Positions 18,376 through 28,934 of a stretch of DNA of 64,000 nt are shown piece after piece. The stretch comes from Alloalcanivorax marinus. Lineage in GTDB: Bacteria; Pseudomonadota; Gammaproteobacteria; Pseudomonadales; Alcanivoracaceae. Every line of letters starts with the position of its first letter. The first letter of the stretch is position 1. Location of the stretch: contig NZ_JADDOL010000006.1 in NCBI RefSeq assembly GCF_016906305.1, forward strand, positions 1 through 64,000, read 5' to 3'. The position numbers and the translations under genes were made by a program. The notes below the pieces were generated by a model. The model was given only the letters and a program-made list of their open reading frames with translations, did no database searches and was not told where the DNA came from.

Positions 18376-19605
18376 TCAGAAGTTGATGCCGTCGATTTCG
18401 GCCACCGTCAGAATATCCTTGTCGCCACGGCCGGACAGGTTGATGACGATGTCCTGGTCCTTGCCCAGGGTGGGCGCCAGCTTGCGGGCGTAGGCCAGCG
18501 CGTGGGCCGACTCCAGCGCCGGCATGATGCCCTCCACGCGGGTCAGCTCGCGGAAGGCGGCCAGCGCCTCCTGGTCGTCGGCGGACACGTAATTGACCCG
18601 GCCGATGTCCTTCAACCAGGCGTGTTCCGGGCCCACGCCCGGGTAGTCCAGGCCGGCGGACACCGAGTGGGTTTCCACGATCTGGCCGTTGTCGTCTTCC
18701 ATCAGGTAGGTGCGGTTGCCGTGCAGCACGCCCGGGCGCCCCACGCTCAGCGGCGCCGCGTGACGGCCGGTGTCGACGCCGTCGCCGGCGGCCTCCACGC
18801 CGTACATGGCCACGCCTTCATCGTTGAGGAAGGGGTGGAACAGGCCGATGGCGTTGGAACCGCCGCCCACGCAGGCCACCAGCGCATCGGGCAGCTTGCC
18901 GGCCTGGGCCAGACTCTGCTCGCGGGCCTCGCGGCCGATCACCGACTGGAAGTCACGCACCAGCATCGGGTACGGGTGCGGGCCGGCCACGGTGCCGATG
19001 ATATAGAAGGTGTCATCCACGTTGGTGACCCAGTCGCGCATGGCCTCGTTCATGGCGTCCTTGAGGGTGCGTGAACCGGAGGTCACCGGAATCACTTCCG
19101 CGCCCAGCAGCTTCATGCGGTAGACATTGAGCCGCTGGCGGCGGATGTCTTCCTCGCCCATGAACACGTGGCATTCCAGGCCCAGCCGCGCGGCCACGGT
19201 GGCCGAGGCCACGCCGTGCTGACCGGCGCCGGTTTCCGCGATCACCCGCTTCTTGCCCATGTGCTTGGCGAGCAGCGCCTGACCGATGGTGTTGTTCACC
19301 TTGTGGGCGCCGGTGTGGTTGAGGTCCTCACGCTTGAGCCAGATGCGCGCGCCGCCCAGCTGTTCGGTCCATCGCTCGGCCAGGTACAGCGGCGAGGGAC
19401 GGCCCACGTAGTGCGCCAGGTCGTAATCGAAATCGGCCTGGAACTGCGGGTCGTCCTTGAGCCGGCGGTACATGGTTTCCAGCTCGTCCAGGGCGGCCAT
19501 CAGGGTCTCGGAGACGAAGCGTCCGCCGAACCGCCCGAAATGCCCCCGTGCGTCGGGGAAGGCCCCGTAGTCCGGGGTTTGAGTGCTGTCAGGACGTTGA
19601 GTCAC
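18376..19605 (-). CDS. trpB: Tryptophan synthase beta subunit
   Basis: 409 aa, a PLP enzyme that condenses indole with serine. The PLP lysine is in [15 protein letters not shown], and the phosphate-binding loop is [12 protein letters not shown]. The start is GTG at 19605 with AAGGAG six nt upstream. The N-terminus is about ten residues longer than in E. coli. It forms the alpha2-beta2 complex with the TrpA encoded next door, with indole channelled between them. Confidence 0.98.
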   Translation of the reverse strand: MTQRPDSTQTPDYGAFPDARGHFGRFGGRFVSETLMAALDELETMYRRLKDDPQFQADFDYDLAHYVGRPSPLYLAERWTEQLGGARIWLKREDLNHTGAHKVNNTIGQALLAKHMGKKRVIAETGAGQHGVASATVAARLGLECHVFMGEEDIRRQRLNVYRMKLLGAEVIPVTSGSRTLKDAMNEAMRDWVTNVDDTFYIIGTVAGPHPYPMLVRDFQSVIGREAREQSLAQAGKLPDALVACVGGGSNAIGLFHPFLNDEGVAMYGVEAAGDGVDTGRHAAPLSVGRPGVLHGNRTYLMEDDNGQIVETHSVSAGLDYPGVGPEHAWLKDIGRVNYVSADDQEALAAFRELTRVEGIMPALESAHALAYARKLAPTLGKDQDIVINLSGRGDKDILTVAEIDGINF

Positions 19606-19669
19606 CTGTTGCTCCTTGGGTTCATGGTGCCTGATATCTTGCCTGAACCGCCCGGCGCGGGCGTCACGG

Positions 19670-20314
19670 TCAGGCCTTCGCGGCGCGGATGAACGCGGTC
19701 ACCGCGCGCGGGTCCTTGATGCCGCCAAGGCGGCGGCCATCCTCGCCGAACGCTTCCACCCCGCCGCTTACGTCCACCGCCCACGGGCGCACGGCGCGCA
19801 CCGCCTCGGCCACGTTGTCCGGGTCCAGCCCGCCGGCCAGGATCAGCGGCAGGGCCAGATCGCCGGGCAGCCGGGACCAGTCGAAGCGCTCGCCGGTGCC
19901 GCCGGGCACGCCGGGCACGTAGCTGTCCACCAGCAGCCCCCGGGCGCCAGCGGCGGCGTAGCGCTCCGCCTCGGCGGCCGGGTCGGCGCCATCGCGCATG
20001 CGCAGCGCCTTGATCCAGGGCCGCCGGAACGCGGCGCCGTATTCCGGCGTTTCGTCACCGTGGAATTGCAGCAGGTCCAGGGGGACCTGATCGAGGACGG
20101 CGGCGACGCTGTCCGGCGCGGCGTCCACGAACAGCCCCACGGTGGTCACCAGGGGCGGCAGCGCGGCGGCGATGGCGGCGGCCTGCCGGGGCGTCACGTA
20201 GCGGGGACTGGCCGGATGAAAGACCAGGCCGATGGCATCGGCTCCGGCGAGGGCGGCCTGGCGGCCGTCCTCGGGGCGGGTGATGCCGCAGATTTTGACC
20301 CGGGGTGTGTTCAT
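19670..20314 (-). CDS. trpF: Phosphoribosylanthranilate isomerase TrpF
   Basis: 214 aa from the ATG at 20314 ([13 protein letters not shown]); an upstream in-frame ATG at 20347 would add eleven atypical residues. It isomerises N-(5-phosphoribosyl)anthranilate. The catalytic Cys is in [10 protein letters not shown], the general-acid Asp in LVDSYVPG, and the phosphate-binding loops are [10 protein letters not shown] and [11 protein letters not shown]. It is a stand-alone enzyme, not fused to TrpC. It lies 64 nt before trpB. Confidence 0.97.
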   Translation of the reverse strand: MNTPRVKICGITRPEDGRQAALAGADAIGLVFHPASPRYVTPRQAAAIAAALPPLVTTVGLFVDAAPDSVAAVLDQVPLDLLQFHGDETPEYGAAFRRPWIKALRMRDGADPAAEAERYAAAGARGLLVDSYVPGVPGGTGERFDWSRLPGDLALPLILAGGLDPDNVAEAVRAVRPWAVDVSGGVEAFGEDGRRLGGIKDPRAVTAFIRAAKA

Positions 20315-20351
20315 GCGGTGTCCATCATAGCAGAGCGAAGCGATCAAGGCG

Positions 20352-21161
20352 TCAATTATGGGGATCGTTCAGGCCGCTGAGCCAGAGCGGGCCGAGCGGT
20401 TCCCGGGGCAGCGCGAAGCGCTCCGGGTAGCCGATGTCCACCAGATAGAGCCCATAGGGCGGCGCGGTGACGCCGCCCCGGGTGCGGTCGCGGGCGGCCA
20501 GCACCTCCGCGGCCCATTCCGGCGGCCGGTAGCCGGCGCCGATGGTCATCAGCACGCCGGCCATATTGCGCACCATGTGCATCAGAAAGGCGTTGGCTTC
20601 CACTTCCAGGACGATCATCGCCCCCAGCCGCCGGATTTCAAAACGGGTCAGGTCCTTGATCGGCGATTTCGCCTGGCAGTGCACGCTGCGGTAGGAGGTG
20701 AAGTCGTGGGTGCCGATCAGATGGCGGCTGGCGGCGACCATGGCGTCCACGTCCAGGGGCCGGTGGTTCCAGGTCACCTGCCGGCGGAACAGGGCCGGCG
20801 GCGTGGCGTGATTGTAGATCACGTAACGATAGCGACGGCGGAAGGCGCTGAAGCGCGCGTGGAAGTCGTCGTCGATGGGCACCGCCCAGCGGATCGCCGC
20901 GTCATCGGGCAGAAAGCGGTTGCCGCCCATCAGCCAGGCCTTCATGTCGCGGGGCGCGTCGGAGTCAAAATGGCAGACCTGCCCGGTGGCGTGCACGCCG
21001 GTGTCGGTGCGGCCGGCGCAGATCAGCGTCACCGGATGGTCGGCCACCCGCGACAGCGCCTTTTCCACTTCCTCCTGCACCGTGCGCACGCCCGGTTGCT
21101 GGGTCTGCCAGCCGTGGAAACCGCTGCCGTCGTACTCCACCGCCACCGCGATTCGCGCCAT
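20352..21161 (-). CDS. truA: tRNA pseudouridine synthase A (TruA)
   Basis: 269 aa from the ATG at 21161 ([12 protein letters not shown]). It makes pseudouridine at tRNA positions 38-40. The catalytic Asp is in [18 protein letters not shown] (about 57-60). Other family blocks are [21 protein letters not shown] and [16 protein letters not shown]. It sits downstream of fimV as in Pseudomonas, but a perfect 15-bp terminator separates the two. Confidence 0.97.
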   Translation of the reverse strand: MARIAVAVEYDGSGFHGWQTQQPGVRTVQEEVEKALSRVADHPVTLICAGRTDTGVHATGQVCHFDSDAPRDMKAWLMGGNRFLPDDAAIRWAVPIDDDFHARFSAFRRRYRYVIYNHATPPALFRRQVTWNHRPLDVDAMVAASRHLIGTHDFTSYRSVHCQAKSPIKDLTRFEIRRLGAMIVLEVEANAFLMHMVRNMAGVLMTIGAGYRPPEWAAEVLAARDRTRGGVTAPPYGLYLVDIGYPERFALPREPLGPLWLSGLNDPHN

Positions 21162-21188
21162 AAGGGATCCGCAACGCCTGCTCAAAGA

Positions 21189-21222
21189 AAAGGGGGCGAT
21201 ACCTTAAGGTATCGCCCCCTTT
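21189..21222 (-). terminator. Rho-independent terminator after fimV
   Basis: A perfect 15-bp stem with TTAA loop lies at 21189-21203 and 21208-21222. On the minus strand it is followed by TTTTCTTT. It lies between the fimV stop and the truA start, so it would end the fimV transcript; truA needs its own promoter or readthrough. Confidence 0.85.
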
Positions 21223-21238
21223 CGCACCAGCCTCCGGC

Positions 21239-24200
21239 TCAGCTTACCCGGGACAACAGCTCCCGGGCCTCGCCCTGCTGTTCCTCGCTGCCCTCGCTGA
21301 GCACCTCGTTGAGGATATCGCGGGCGCCTTCCGCGTCGCCCATGTCGATGTAGGCGCGGGCCAGGTCCAGCTTGGTGGCGTTTTCGTCGGTTTCGCCCAG
21401 AAAGTCGAAATCGTCGTCGTCGCCGAGCATGTCGTCGTCCTCGCCGGGGCCGCCGGCCATCGTGTCGTCCGGCACGGGCGTGGCGGGCTCCGGCGCGGCG
21501 GGTGCGTCGTCCAGCTCCAGGCTCAAGTCCTCCAGCTCATCGCTGGCCGGGGCGTCGTCCTCGTTGAACGTCAGAGTGGTGTCCCCGGCACGGTCCTCGG
21601 GAGCGTCGTCGTCGCTCAGGTCCAGGTCGTCCAGGGACAGATCCAGTTCGTCCACGTCCGTGCGTGGCCGGTCTTCGTCCAGGGTGAGGCCGCCCAGGGT
21701 GGTCTCGTCCCGGTCCGCCTCACCCAGATCCACGTCCAGGTCATCCAGCTCCAGATCGCCCAGATCGTCGTCGCTCACGGTCTCGCGGGCCTGGCCGTCG
21801 GCGCCGTCCAGCGCGGTCAGCTCCTCCTCGGTGAACGACAGGTCCTGGTCGTCCTCCAGGGAAAACTCGAAGCGTTCGTCCTCGCCGTCGAGAGACGTGG
21901 CTTCCGCGGTATAGGGCGACTCGCTCTCCACGTTGGTCGCCGGCGCCTCGCCGCCGGTGGAGGAGAAATCCAGATCCTCCAGGTCCAGCGTTTCCTCTTC
22001 CAGGGACGGGCCCCGGTCGGCGACGGCGGGGTCGCGGGCGGGCTCGTCATCGAGCTGGAAGTCGAAGTCCTCCAGCTCCAGGGTGTCCTCGTCGTCATCG
22101 GCGGGACGGGCGGCGTACGCCGGGTCCCCGTAGGACTGGCCGCCCAGGGTGCTTTCGTCGGAGTCGGACAGGTCCGAGGCCAGATCCAGTTCCAGATCGT
22201 CCAGGGACAGTTCCTCTTCCGGCTCGCCGTCCTCCTCCGGATCGTCGGCGATGGCGGCAAAGGCCTGGTCGTCACCGTCGAAGGCCTCGCCGGGGTCGCC
22301 GCCGAGGCGCTTGATGGCCGCGTCCACGGCCACGCTGGTGCCGGCGAACATGGCGGCCTGCTGCTTGAAGCCGCTGTCGTCATTCATTTCGCGCAGCAGT
22401 TCGAGCAGACGGATTTTCAGGTCCGCCCGTTCCGGCGCCTGGTTGATCTCGTGGCGCAGAAAATCCACCGCCTGCGGGTACTGGCCGTAGGCCACATAGA
22501 CGTCGGCGCGTTCCATGGGGTCCATGGTGTCGTCGTCCAGGTCTTCCTGCAGCGCCGCCGTGCGATCCGCCTCCGGCTCGTCGCGCTCCGCCATCAGCGG
22601 GCTTTCATCGAAGCCGCCGTCATCGTCGTCGGACAGCGGAGCCCGATCGTCGTCGCCACCGTCACCGCCGTCCCGACGCCGGCGCACGGCCAGCAGCAAC
22701 AGCAGCAGCAAAACCAGCAGCGCCACGCCGATGTAGAGCAGGTTGTTCATCACCGTGTCGATCAGGCTGTCGAGGAAGCCGCCCTGCTCGCCGGCGCCGG
22801 TATCGGCGCCCCGGTCCGCCGCCGGGGTGACATCGGATGCGTTGGGCTCACCGCTGGCGTCGGCCCCGCCCGCCTGGTTCGGGGTCGCGCGATTGGCGCC
22901 GGCCTGGTCGGCGACGGCCGGCCGCGCGTCGGTATTGGTGTCGGTGTCGGTATTGGTGTCGGTGCCGGAGGCGGCTTCCTCGCCGCCGCCGTTCGCCGGC
23001 GCGGTCGGGTCATCCGTGCCGGCGGTTTCGCCGTTCGGGCCCACCGCGCCGTCACCGATGCCACCGTCCGGTTCCACCGGCATCGGCGTGGCCGGCTGCT
23101 CCAGCAGTCGCGGATCAATGTCCGCGCCCTGCTCCTCGCCGAGCCGGCGCAGTTCTTCCTGCAGGGCCGCGATCTTCTCGTTGCGCAGCTCCAGCAGCCG
23201 CTGGCTGGTACTTACCTGGGCGTCCAGGTCGCCAATGCGGCTGCGCAATTCGTCGTTTTCCCGGCGCAGGCTGTCCAGGTTCTCGTCGCGGATCGCCAGT
23301 TCATTCTGCAAGGCGGCGGTGTTGGCCTGGCCGCCGCCCTGGCTGCCGGTGCCGTCGCCGTCCTGGACACCGTCGGTGCTGTCCGGGGTCACCAGGGTGA
23401 CCCGGCCGTCACCGCCGGCACCGTCGCGCGGCGCGCTGGCGGTGTCCCGGCCGGTGGCGTCCACCGGCGCCGGTTCCGGGGTGCCGGCACGCTGCTGGCG
23501 CAGCCGCTGCCATTCCTGATTCTGGGTGGCCACCCGGGCCAGGGCGTCGCGGTTCGACAGGCGGCGCACCTGATCACCGTCGGGCAGACGCAGCACGGCG
23601 CCTTCGCGGACCAGGTTCACGTTGTCGTCGATAAAGGCGTCCGGATTGCTCTCCTGGATCGCCAGCATCATTTGCTGCACGGACACGTCGGTACCGGGGC
23701 GGGTGCGGTCGGCGATGCGCCAGAGGGTGTCGGAGGCCCGCACCCGGTAGGTGTCCGGGGTGGCGCTGGCGGCGGTGGAAGACGACGTGGGTGCCACCGG
23801 GGCCGGTTCGGGGCGACGGGCCGCCGCGGGTTGCGGCGGGCGTTCCCGGTCCGGCGATTGCTGAGCGGAACGGGAAGGTTGCGGCGCGGCCGGGGGCGGC
23901 GTGGTGCGCGCCCGGGAGGGCGCCGGTTGCGGACGCTCGGCGGCGCGCGGCGGCGCCTCGCTGCGGGCCGGGGTCACCGGGGTGCCGCGATCCGCGTAGC
24001 TGGGCGGATCCAGCAGCACGGTGTACTCGCGCATCAGCCGGCCGGTGGGCCAGAGAAATTCCACCAGGAAATCCAGATAGGGTTCGCGGACCGGCTGCTC
24101 CGAGGTGATGCGCAGCTGCCCGGTGTCGCCGTCCAGCGTGACCTGGAACTCCAGATCGTTGAGGAAATAGCTGCGTTCCACGCCGGCGGCGTCGAACTGC

Positions 24201-24388
24201 TCCTGGGACGCCAGCTCGACCAGGATCTGCTCCCGGGACAGATCGCCCAGGTCCTGCAGTTGCACGGTCATGTCCAGGGGCTCGTTGAGGTAGGAGTTCA
24301 GCTGATACTCCCCTACCCCCAGTGCAGCCGACATCCCCGGCGCCAGCGTCGCCAGAGTGATAAAGCCTATCCCAACTTTTCGGAGCAT
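21239..24388 (-). CDS. fimV: FimV peptidoglycan-binding polar protein
   Basis: 1049 aa from the ATG at 24388 (a TTG one codon upstream is less likely). FimV organises the cell pole and supports type IV pilus assembly and twitching. Order: signal peptide (1-23); FimV N-terminal domain (VGEYQLNSYLNEPLDMTVQL onward); LysM (about 215-275, YRVRASDTLWRIAD); coiled coil (about 350-415); Thr/Asn/Asp-rich linker; membrane helix (LLYIGVALLVLLLLLLLAV, about 545-563); a very acidic cytoplasmic region with repeated LDDLDL-type blocks; and the conserved C-terminal TPR-like domain (KLDLARAYIDMGDAEGARDI). The repeated acidic blocks vary in number between species. Its position next to usg/asd and truA is as in Pseudomonas. 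Confidence 0.96.
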   Translation of the reverse strand: MLRKVGIGFITLATLAPGMSAALGVGEYQLNSYLNEPLDMTVQLQDLGDLSREQILVELASQEQFDAAGVERSYFLNDLEFQVTLDGDTGQLRITSEQPVREPYLDFLVEFLWPTGRLMREYTVLLDPPSYADRGTPVTPARSEAPPRAAERPQPAPSRARTTPPPAAPQPSRSAQQSPDRERPPQPAAARRPEPAPVAPTSSSTAASATPDTYRVRASDTLWRIADRTRPGTDVSVQQMMLAIQESNPDAFIDDNVNLVREGAVLRLPDGDQVRRLSNRDALARVATQNQEWQRLRQQRAGTPEPAPVDATGRDTASAPRDGAGGDGRVTLVTPDSTDGVQDGDGTGSQGGGQANTAALQNELAIRDENLDSLRRENDELRSRIGDLDAQVSTSQRLLELRNEKIAALQEELRRLGEEQGADIDPRLLEQPATPMPVEPDGGIGDGAVGPNGETAGTDDPTAPANGGGEEAASGTDTNTDTDTNTDARPAVADQAGANRATPNQAGGADASGEPNASDVTPAADRGADTGAGEQGGFLDSLIDTVMNNLLYIGVALLVLLLLLLLAVRRRRDGGDGGDDDRAPLSDDDDGGFDESPLMAERDEPEADRTAALQEDLDDDTMDPMERADVYVAYGQYPQAVDFLRHEINQAPERADLKIRLLELLREMNDDSGFKQQAAMFAGTSVAVDAAIKRLGGDPGEAFDGDDQAFAAIADDPEEDGEPEEELSLDDLELDLASDLSDSDESTLGGQSYGDPAYAARPADDDEDTLELEDFDFQLDDEPARDPAVADRGPSLEEETLDLEDLDFSSTGGEAPATNVESESPYTAEATSLDGEDERFEFSLEDDQDLSFTEEELTALDGADGQARETVSDDDLGDLELDDLDVDLGEADRDETTLGGLTLDEDRPRTDVDELDLSLDDLDLSDDDAPEDRAGDTTLTFNEDDAPASDELEDLSLELDDAPAAPEPATPVPDDTMAGGPGEDDDMLGDDDDFDFLGETDENATKLDLARAYIDMGDAEGARDILNEVLSEGSEEQQGEARELLSRVS

Positions 24389-24515
24389 CAATCGAACCCT
24401 TTACTTATTATGCCGTCTGTAATCCCGTCCCCGCTCAGAGGCCCCACGCCCGGATTTTGCAGGATATTGGGCACACCACCTAGAAACTGTGTCACATAAT
24501 CCCGCTAAGTATTCA

Positions 24516-25535
24516 TTACAGATAGTCTTTTATCAACTTCTCCACCAGCAGCACCGCGTTGTACGCCGCGCCGGTCTTGATGTTGTCCGCCACCGTCCAG
24601 AAACTCAGCGCGCCCTGGCCGTCGATGTCCTCGCGCACCCGCGCCAGCCGCACCCCCAGGTCGCCGCGAATCTGCGTGACCGGCGAGGCGCTGCCGGCGT
24701 CCTCGCCGCCTTCGTCCATCTGCAGGCCCGGAGCCCGATCCCAGCAGGCCTCCGCCTGGGCCAGGCCCAGCGGCAGGGTGCCCTGCACGGTGACGGTCTG
24801 GGCGATGCCGTGGAACACCGGCACCTGCACGCAGCTCACGTCCACCGCCAGTTGCGGCTGCCCCAGCACGCGCCGCGTTTCCAGCATCAGTTTCAGTTCC
24901 TCGCTGGTGTAGCCGTTGTCCTGCAGACGGCCGGCCACCGGCAGCAGATTGAAGGCGTGCTGAGGGGCGCCGCCCTCCTCCGCGTCCAGACCGTTGAGCA
25001 GACGGGCGCTCTGACGGGCCAGCCGTTCCACGCCGTTGCGGCCGGCGGCGGAGGCGCCCTGCAACTGGGTCACCGAGACCCGCAGCAGATCGCCCAGCTC
25101 CAGCAGCGGCTTGAGCGCCAGCAGCAGCTGTACCGTGGCGGCGTCCGGCGCGGCCACGATGTTGCGCTCCCGGGCGGCTTCCAGCTGCTCCTCGTTGACG
25201 CCCGCCGCCACCAGCGGCACGTCCGGCTCGTAGCGGAACGCCGGCGACAGATCCAGCACCAGGGCGCCCGCTTCCGCGGCCTTCGGCGCCAGTTCCTGGG
25301 ACACCCGGGCGCCGGCGGCGAACACCGCCAGTTGCACCCGGGAAAAGTCGAAGTCCGCGGCTTTCTCCACCTTCAGATTGCGCTTACCGAACCTCAGGCT
25401 TTTGCCCAGGCTGTTGTCGGAGGCCAGAACGAACAACTCGCCGACCGGAAGCTTCCGGTCGGCGAGCAGTTCGAGAAAGGCCTCGCCTACCAGGCCGGTG
25501 GCTCCCACCACGGCCAGATCGACGGTGCTTGTCAT
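24516..25535 (-). CDS. usg: Usg-like aspartate-semialdehyde dehydrogenase paralogue lacking the catalytic Cys
   Basis: 339 aa from the ATG at 25535, which overlaps the asd stop (TGATG). The Rossmann start is LAVVGATGLVGEAFLELL. Where ASADH has its catalytic cysteine (N-C-T/S), this protein reads APDAATVQLL, so dehydrogenase activity is not expected. E. coli Usg shows the same loss. The function of Usg is unknown; dimerisation with Asd or a regulatory role are possible. The true Asd is the next gene upstream in the operon. Confidence 0.88.
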   Translation of the reverse strand: MTSTVDLAVVGATGLVGEAFLELLADRKLPVGELFVLASDNSLGKSLRFGKRNLKVEKAADFDFSRVQLAVFAAGARVSQELAPKAAEAGALVLDLSPAFRYEPDVPLVAAGVNEEQLEAARERNIVAAPDAATVQLLLALKPLLELGDLLRVSVTQLQGASAAGRNGVERLARQSARLLNGLDAEEGGAPQHAFNLLPVAGRLQDNGYTSEELKLMLETRRVLGQPQLAVDVSCVQVPVFHGIAQTVTVQGTLPLGLAQAEACWDRAPGLQMDEGGEDAGSASPVTQIRGDLGVRLARVREDIDGQGALSFWTVADNIKTGAAYNAVLLVEKLIKDYL

Positions 25536-26647
25536 CAGTGCTCCAGCAAAATACGCAGCATCCGGCGCAGCGGCTCGGCGGCGCCCCAAAGAAGCTGGTC
25601 GCCCACGGTGAAGGCGTTCAGATATTCACCGCCCATATTGAGCTTGCGCAGACGGCCAACGGGTACCGTCAGGGTACCGGTGACGGCGGTCGGCGTCAGG
25701 TCACGCAGGGTGGCCTCTTTCTCGTTGGGCACCACTTTCACCCAGTCGTTGGCCTGACCGACCAGATCGTACACCTCGTCCAGGGGCACGTCCCGGGTCA
25801 GCTTCACGGTGAGCGCCTGGGCGTGGCAGCGCATGGCGCCGATGCGCACGCAGGTGCCGTCCAGCGGAATCGGCTGGTCGCCGCGACCGAGAATCTTGTT
25901 GGTTTCGGCCTGGGCTTTCCATTCTTCCTTGCTCTGGCCGTTGTCCATTTCCTTGTCGATCCAGGGCAGCAGGGAGCCGGCCAGCGGGAAACCGAAATGC
26001 TCGTGGGGCAGGCCCTTGCCGCGCATGGTGGTGGCCACCTGGCGGTCGATGTCGAGAATGGCGCTGGCCGGATTGGCCAGTTGCTCGGCCACGTCGCCGT
26101 GGATGGCGCCCATTTGCGCGATCAGTTCGCGCATGTTCTGGGCGCCGGCGCCGGAGGCCGCCTGGTAGGTCTGGGCGCTGGCCCACTCCACCAGACCGGC
26201 ATTGAACAGGCCACCCAGGGCCATCAGCATCAGGCTCACGGTGCAGTTGCCGCCGATGAAATCCTTGACCCCCTGATCCAGGGCCTGGTCGATCACCTGA
26301 CGGTTGACCGGGTCCAGCACGATCACGCTGTTGTCGGCCATGCGCAGCGCCGAGGCCGCGTCGATCCAGTGGCCGTCCCAGCCGGCTTCGCGCAGCTTGG
26401 GGTAGACCTCGTTGGTGTAATCGCCGCCCTGGCAGGTGACGATCACGTCCAGTTGCTTCAGTTCATCGATGCTCTTGGCGTCGCCGAGCACCGGAATGTC
26501 CTTGCCCACGTCCGGGCCCTGCTGGCCCACCTGGGAGGTGGAGAAAAACACCGGCTCGATGTCGTTGAAATCGTTTTCCGCGCGCATGCGGTCCATCAGT
26601 ACGGAACCGACCATGCCGCGCCAGCCGACAAAACCGACTTTCTTCAT
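25535..26647 (-). CDS. asd: Aspartate-semialdehyde dehydrogenase Asd
   Basis: 370 aa (E. coli 367). It reduces beta-aspartyl phosphate with NADPH, feeding lysine, diaminopimelate, methionine and threonine. The NADP loop is [17 protein letters not shown] (about 5-21). The catalytic Cys is in [13 protein letters not shown], and the substrate His is in [16 protein letters not shown]. It lies 69 nt after leuB and is coupled to the usg paralogue. Confidence 0.98.
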   Translation of the reverse strand: MKKVGFVGWRGMVGSVLMDRMRAENDFNDIEPVFFSTSQVGQQGPDVGKDIPVLGDAKSIDELKQLDVIVTCQGGDYTNEVYPKLREAGWDGHWIDAASALRMADNSVIVLDPVNRQVIDQALDQGVKDFIGGNCTVSLMLMALGGLFNAGLVEWASAQTYQAASGAGAQNMRELIAQMGAIHGDVAEQLANPASAILDIDRQVATTMRGKGLPHEHFGFPLAGSLLPWIDKEMDNGQSKEEWKAQAETNKILGRGDQPIPLDGTCVRIGAMRCHAQALTVKLTRDVPLDEVYDLVGQANDWVKVVPNEKEATLRDLTPTAVTGTLTVPVGRLRKLNMGGEYLNAFTVGDQLLWGAAEPLRRMLRILLEH

Positions 26648-26716
26648 TGAGTCTTTTCTCCCGAAGGGCCCGGCCCTTCATTGCGATGGATGAACGGGGT
26701 GGCGATCACTTCGCGG

Positions 26717-27793
26717 TCAGCCGTTGGCCAAGGCCTCGGCGACGGCGGCGCCCATTTCCCCGGTGCTCACTTTACGGCTGCCCTCGGTGTGAATATCCGC
26801 GGTTCGCAGTCCCTGATCCAGCACCTTTTCCACCGCCGCCTCGATGGCGTCGGCCACATCACCGCGCTGCAGGCTGTAGCGCATCAGCATGGCCAGCGAC
26901 ATGATCGTGGCCAGCGGGTTGGCGATGCCCTGCCCGGCGATGTCCGGCGCCGAGCCGTGGCAGGGTTCGTACAGGCCCTTGCGGTTTTCGTCCAGGGACG
27001 CGGAGGGCAGCATGCCGATGGAGCCGGTGAGCATGGCGGCTTCATCGGACAGAATGTCACCGAACAGGTTGCCGGTGACGATCACATCGAATTGCTTGGG
27101 CGCGCGCACCAGCTGCATGGCGGCGTTGTCCACGTACATGTGCGACAGCTCGATCTCCGGGTAGGCCTTGGCCTCCTCGGTGACCACTTCCTTCCACAGT
27201 TCGGTGACTTCCAGCACGTTGGCCTTGTCCACCGAGCACACGCGCTTGCCGCGCTGCATGGCCAGGTCGAAGGCGACCCGGGCGATGCGCTTCATTTCGG
27301 ATTCGGTGTAGACGTAGGTGTTGAAGCCCACGCGCTCACCGTTCTCTTCCTTGATGCCACGCGGCTGGCCGAAGTAAATGCCGCCGGTCAGCTCACGCAC
27401 GATCAGGATATCCAGACCGGACACCACTTCCGGCTTGAGGCTGGAGGCGCCGGCCAGCTGCGGGAACAGAATGGCCGGGCGCAGGTTGGCGAACAGGCCG
27501 AGGGACGAACGCAGCCGCAGCAGGCCGCGCTCCGGGCGCTTGTCGCGCTCCAGCTTGTCCCACTTGGGCCCGCCGATGCTGCCGAACAGGATGGCGTCGG
27601 CGGCGCGGGCCTTCTCCAGGGTGCCCTCGGGCAGCGGATCGCCCTCGGCGTCGCAGGCGGCGCCGCCCACCAGACCGTGGTCCAGTTCGATGTCCAGACC
27701 GAAGCGGGCCTGGGCGGCCTCCAGCACGCGCAGGGCTTCGTCGACAATTTCCGGGCCAATCCCGTCGCCGGGCAATACCAGAATACGGCTCAT
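26717..27793 (-). CDS. leuB: 3-Isopropylmalate dehydrogenase LeuB
   Basis: 358 aa (E. coli 363). It oxidises and decarboxylates 3-isopropylmalate with NAD+. Blocks seen: [18 protein letters not shown] (N-terminus), [14 protein letters not shown] (substrate loop), [17 protein letters not shown], and [20 protein letters not shown] (metal-binding Asp residues). It lies in the leuCD-lipoprotein-leuB order. Confidence 0.98.
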   Translation of the reverse strand: MSRILVLPGDGIGPEIVDEALRVLEAAQARFGLDIELDHGLVGGAACDAEGDPLPEGTLEKARAADAILFGSIGGPKWDKLERDKRPERGLLRLRSSLGLFANLRPAILFPQLAGASSLKPEVVSGLDILIVRELTGGIYFGQPRGIKEENGERVGFNTYVYTESEMKRIARVAFDLAMQRGKRVCSVDKANVLEVTELWKEVVTEEAKAYPEIELSHMYVDNAAMQLVRAPKQFDVIVTGNLFGDILSDEAAMLTGSIGMLPSASLDENRKGLYEPCHGSAPDIAGQGIANPLATIMSLAMLMRYSLQRGDVADAIEAAVEKVLDQGLRTADIHTEGSRKVSTGEMGAAVAEALANG

Positions 27794-27824
27794 TCAAATT
27801 CCTTAAACTTTTGATTCACCCTGC

Positions 27825-28253
27825 TCAGAACAGGGTCTCGTCATAAACGTTGACCACACCACTGCCCGCCGGCACCAGTACTGCGCCGTAGGGCTTGTCG
27901 CCCTCGCCTTCGCCGACCCAGATCAGGTAGTCAGCGCCGGCTTGGAAGTCATGGCTCAGAGTACCGAAGCGCAAAGTGCCCTGGTGGTCGGCGAAAAATG
28001 CCACGTTGTGCTCGCCGGGCTCCAGAAGCACTCTTTGCTCGCCGCCGTTTTCCGCCAGGCGTTTGCCGTCCACCTTGAAAATCGCCACGGTGCTTTCGCC
28101 AGCGCCGCGCTCCCCATTGCCGCCCAACATGGTCTCTATGCTCAGCCGCGCCTTGGGAGCACCGTCGCCGGGCGGATCGTACAGGGTGGCGCCGGTACAC
28201 CCGGTGACCACCAATGCCAGGGCCAGCAACAGGCCAGCGCTACGAACTCTCAT
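27825..28253 (-). CDS. Small putative lipoprotein inside the leucine operon
   Basis: 142 aa. The signal peptide MRVRSAGLLLALALVV ends in the lipobox VTGC (Cys about residue 19). Residue +2 is Thr, which predicts outer-membrane sorting. The mature part is about 120 aa and probably all-beta (VAIFKVDGKRL, RVLLEPGEHNVAFFADH, DFQAGADYLIWVGEG). This resembles DUF2846/PEGA-like lipoproteins by eye only. It is separated by 15 nt from leuD and 31 nt from leuB, so it should be co-transcribed. I do not recognise its function, and there is no obvious link to leucine synthesis. Confidence 0.75.
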   Translation of the reverse strand: MRVRSAGLLLALALVVTGCTGATLYDPPGDGAPKARLSIETMLGGNGERGAGESTVAIFKVDGKRLAENGGEQRVLLEPGEHNVAFFADHQGTLRFGTLSHDFQAGADYLIWVGEGEGDKPYGAVLVPAGSGVVNVYDETLF

Positions 28254-28268
28254 TGCTGCCTCTGTACT

Positions 28269-28922
28269 CTATTGCTGTTGCGGCTCCTGGAAAACCCAGG
28301 GCTCGGCGGCCTGGCGGCGGCTTTCGTAGGCACGGATGGCGTCCGCCTGCTGCAGGGACAGACCGATCTCGTCGAGACCATTGAGCAGGCAGTGCTTGCG
28401 GAAGCCGTCGATGTCGAACGGCAGCGCCTCGCCGTCCGGGGTCAGCACCTGCTGATTTTCCAGATCGACGGTAAGCCGGAAGTCGTCGCTGGCCGCCTCG
28501 GCCTTGAAAAGGTTCTCAACGGTAGCGTCCGGCAACACGATCGGCAACAGGCCGTTCTTGAAGCAGTTGTTGTAGAAAATGTCGGCGTAGCTGGGCGCGA
28601 TGATCGCCTTGAAGCCGAAATCCATCAGCGCCCAGGGAGCGTGCTCGCGGCTGGAACCGCAGCCGAAGTTACGGCGGGTCAGCAGCACGCTGGCGCCCTG
28701 GTACTGCGGCTTATTCAGCACGAAGTCCGGGTTTTTCGGGCGTACGTCGTTGTCCTGACCCGGCTGGCCCTCGTCCAGATAACGCCACTCGTCGAACAGA
28801 TTGGGGCCGAAGCCGGTGCGTTTGATCGACTTGAGAAACTGCTTGGGAATGATCTGGTCCGTGTCCACGTTGGCGCGATCCAGGGGCGCCACCAGGCCGG
28901 TATGTTTAACGAATTTTTCCAT
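28269..28922 (-). CDS. leuD: 3-Isopropylmalate dehydratase small subunit LeuD
   Basis: 217 aa from the ATG at 28922 (MEKFVKHTG), with AAGGAG eight nt upstream; a GTG six nt earlier is less well placed. It is the swivelling domain that completes the aconitase-type isomerase with LeuC. Blocks seen: [37 protein letters not shown] and [10 protein letters not shown]. It is 12 nt after leuC. Confidence 0.97.
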   Translation of the reverse strand: MEKFVKHTGLVAPLDRANVDTDQIIPKQFLKSIKRTGFGPNLFDEWRYLDEGQPGQDNDVRPKNPDFVLNKPQYQGASVLLTRRNFGCGSSREHAPWALMDFGFKAIIAPSYADIFYNNCFKNGLLPIVLPDATVENLFKAEAASDDFRLTVDLENQQVLTPDGEALPFDIDGFRKHCLLNGLDEIGLSLQQADAIRAYESRRQAAEPWVFQEPQQQ

Positions 28923-28934
28923 GACCACCGCTCC

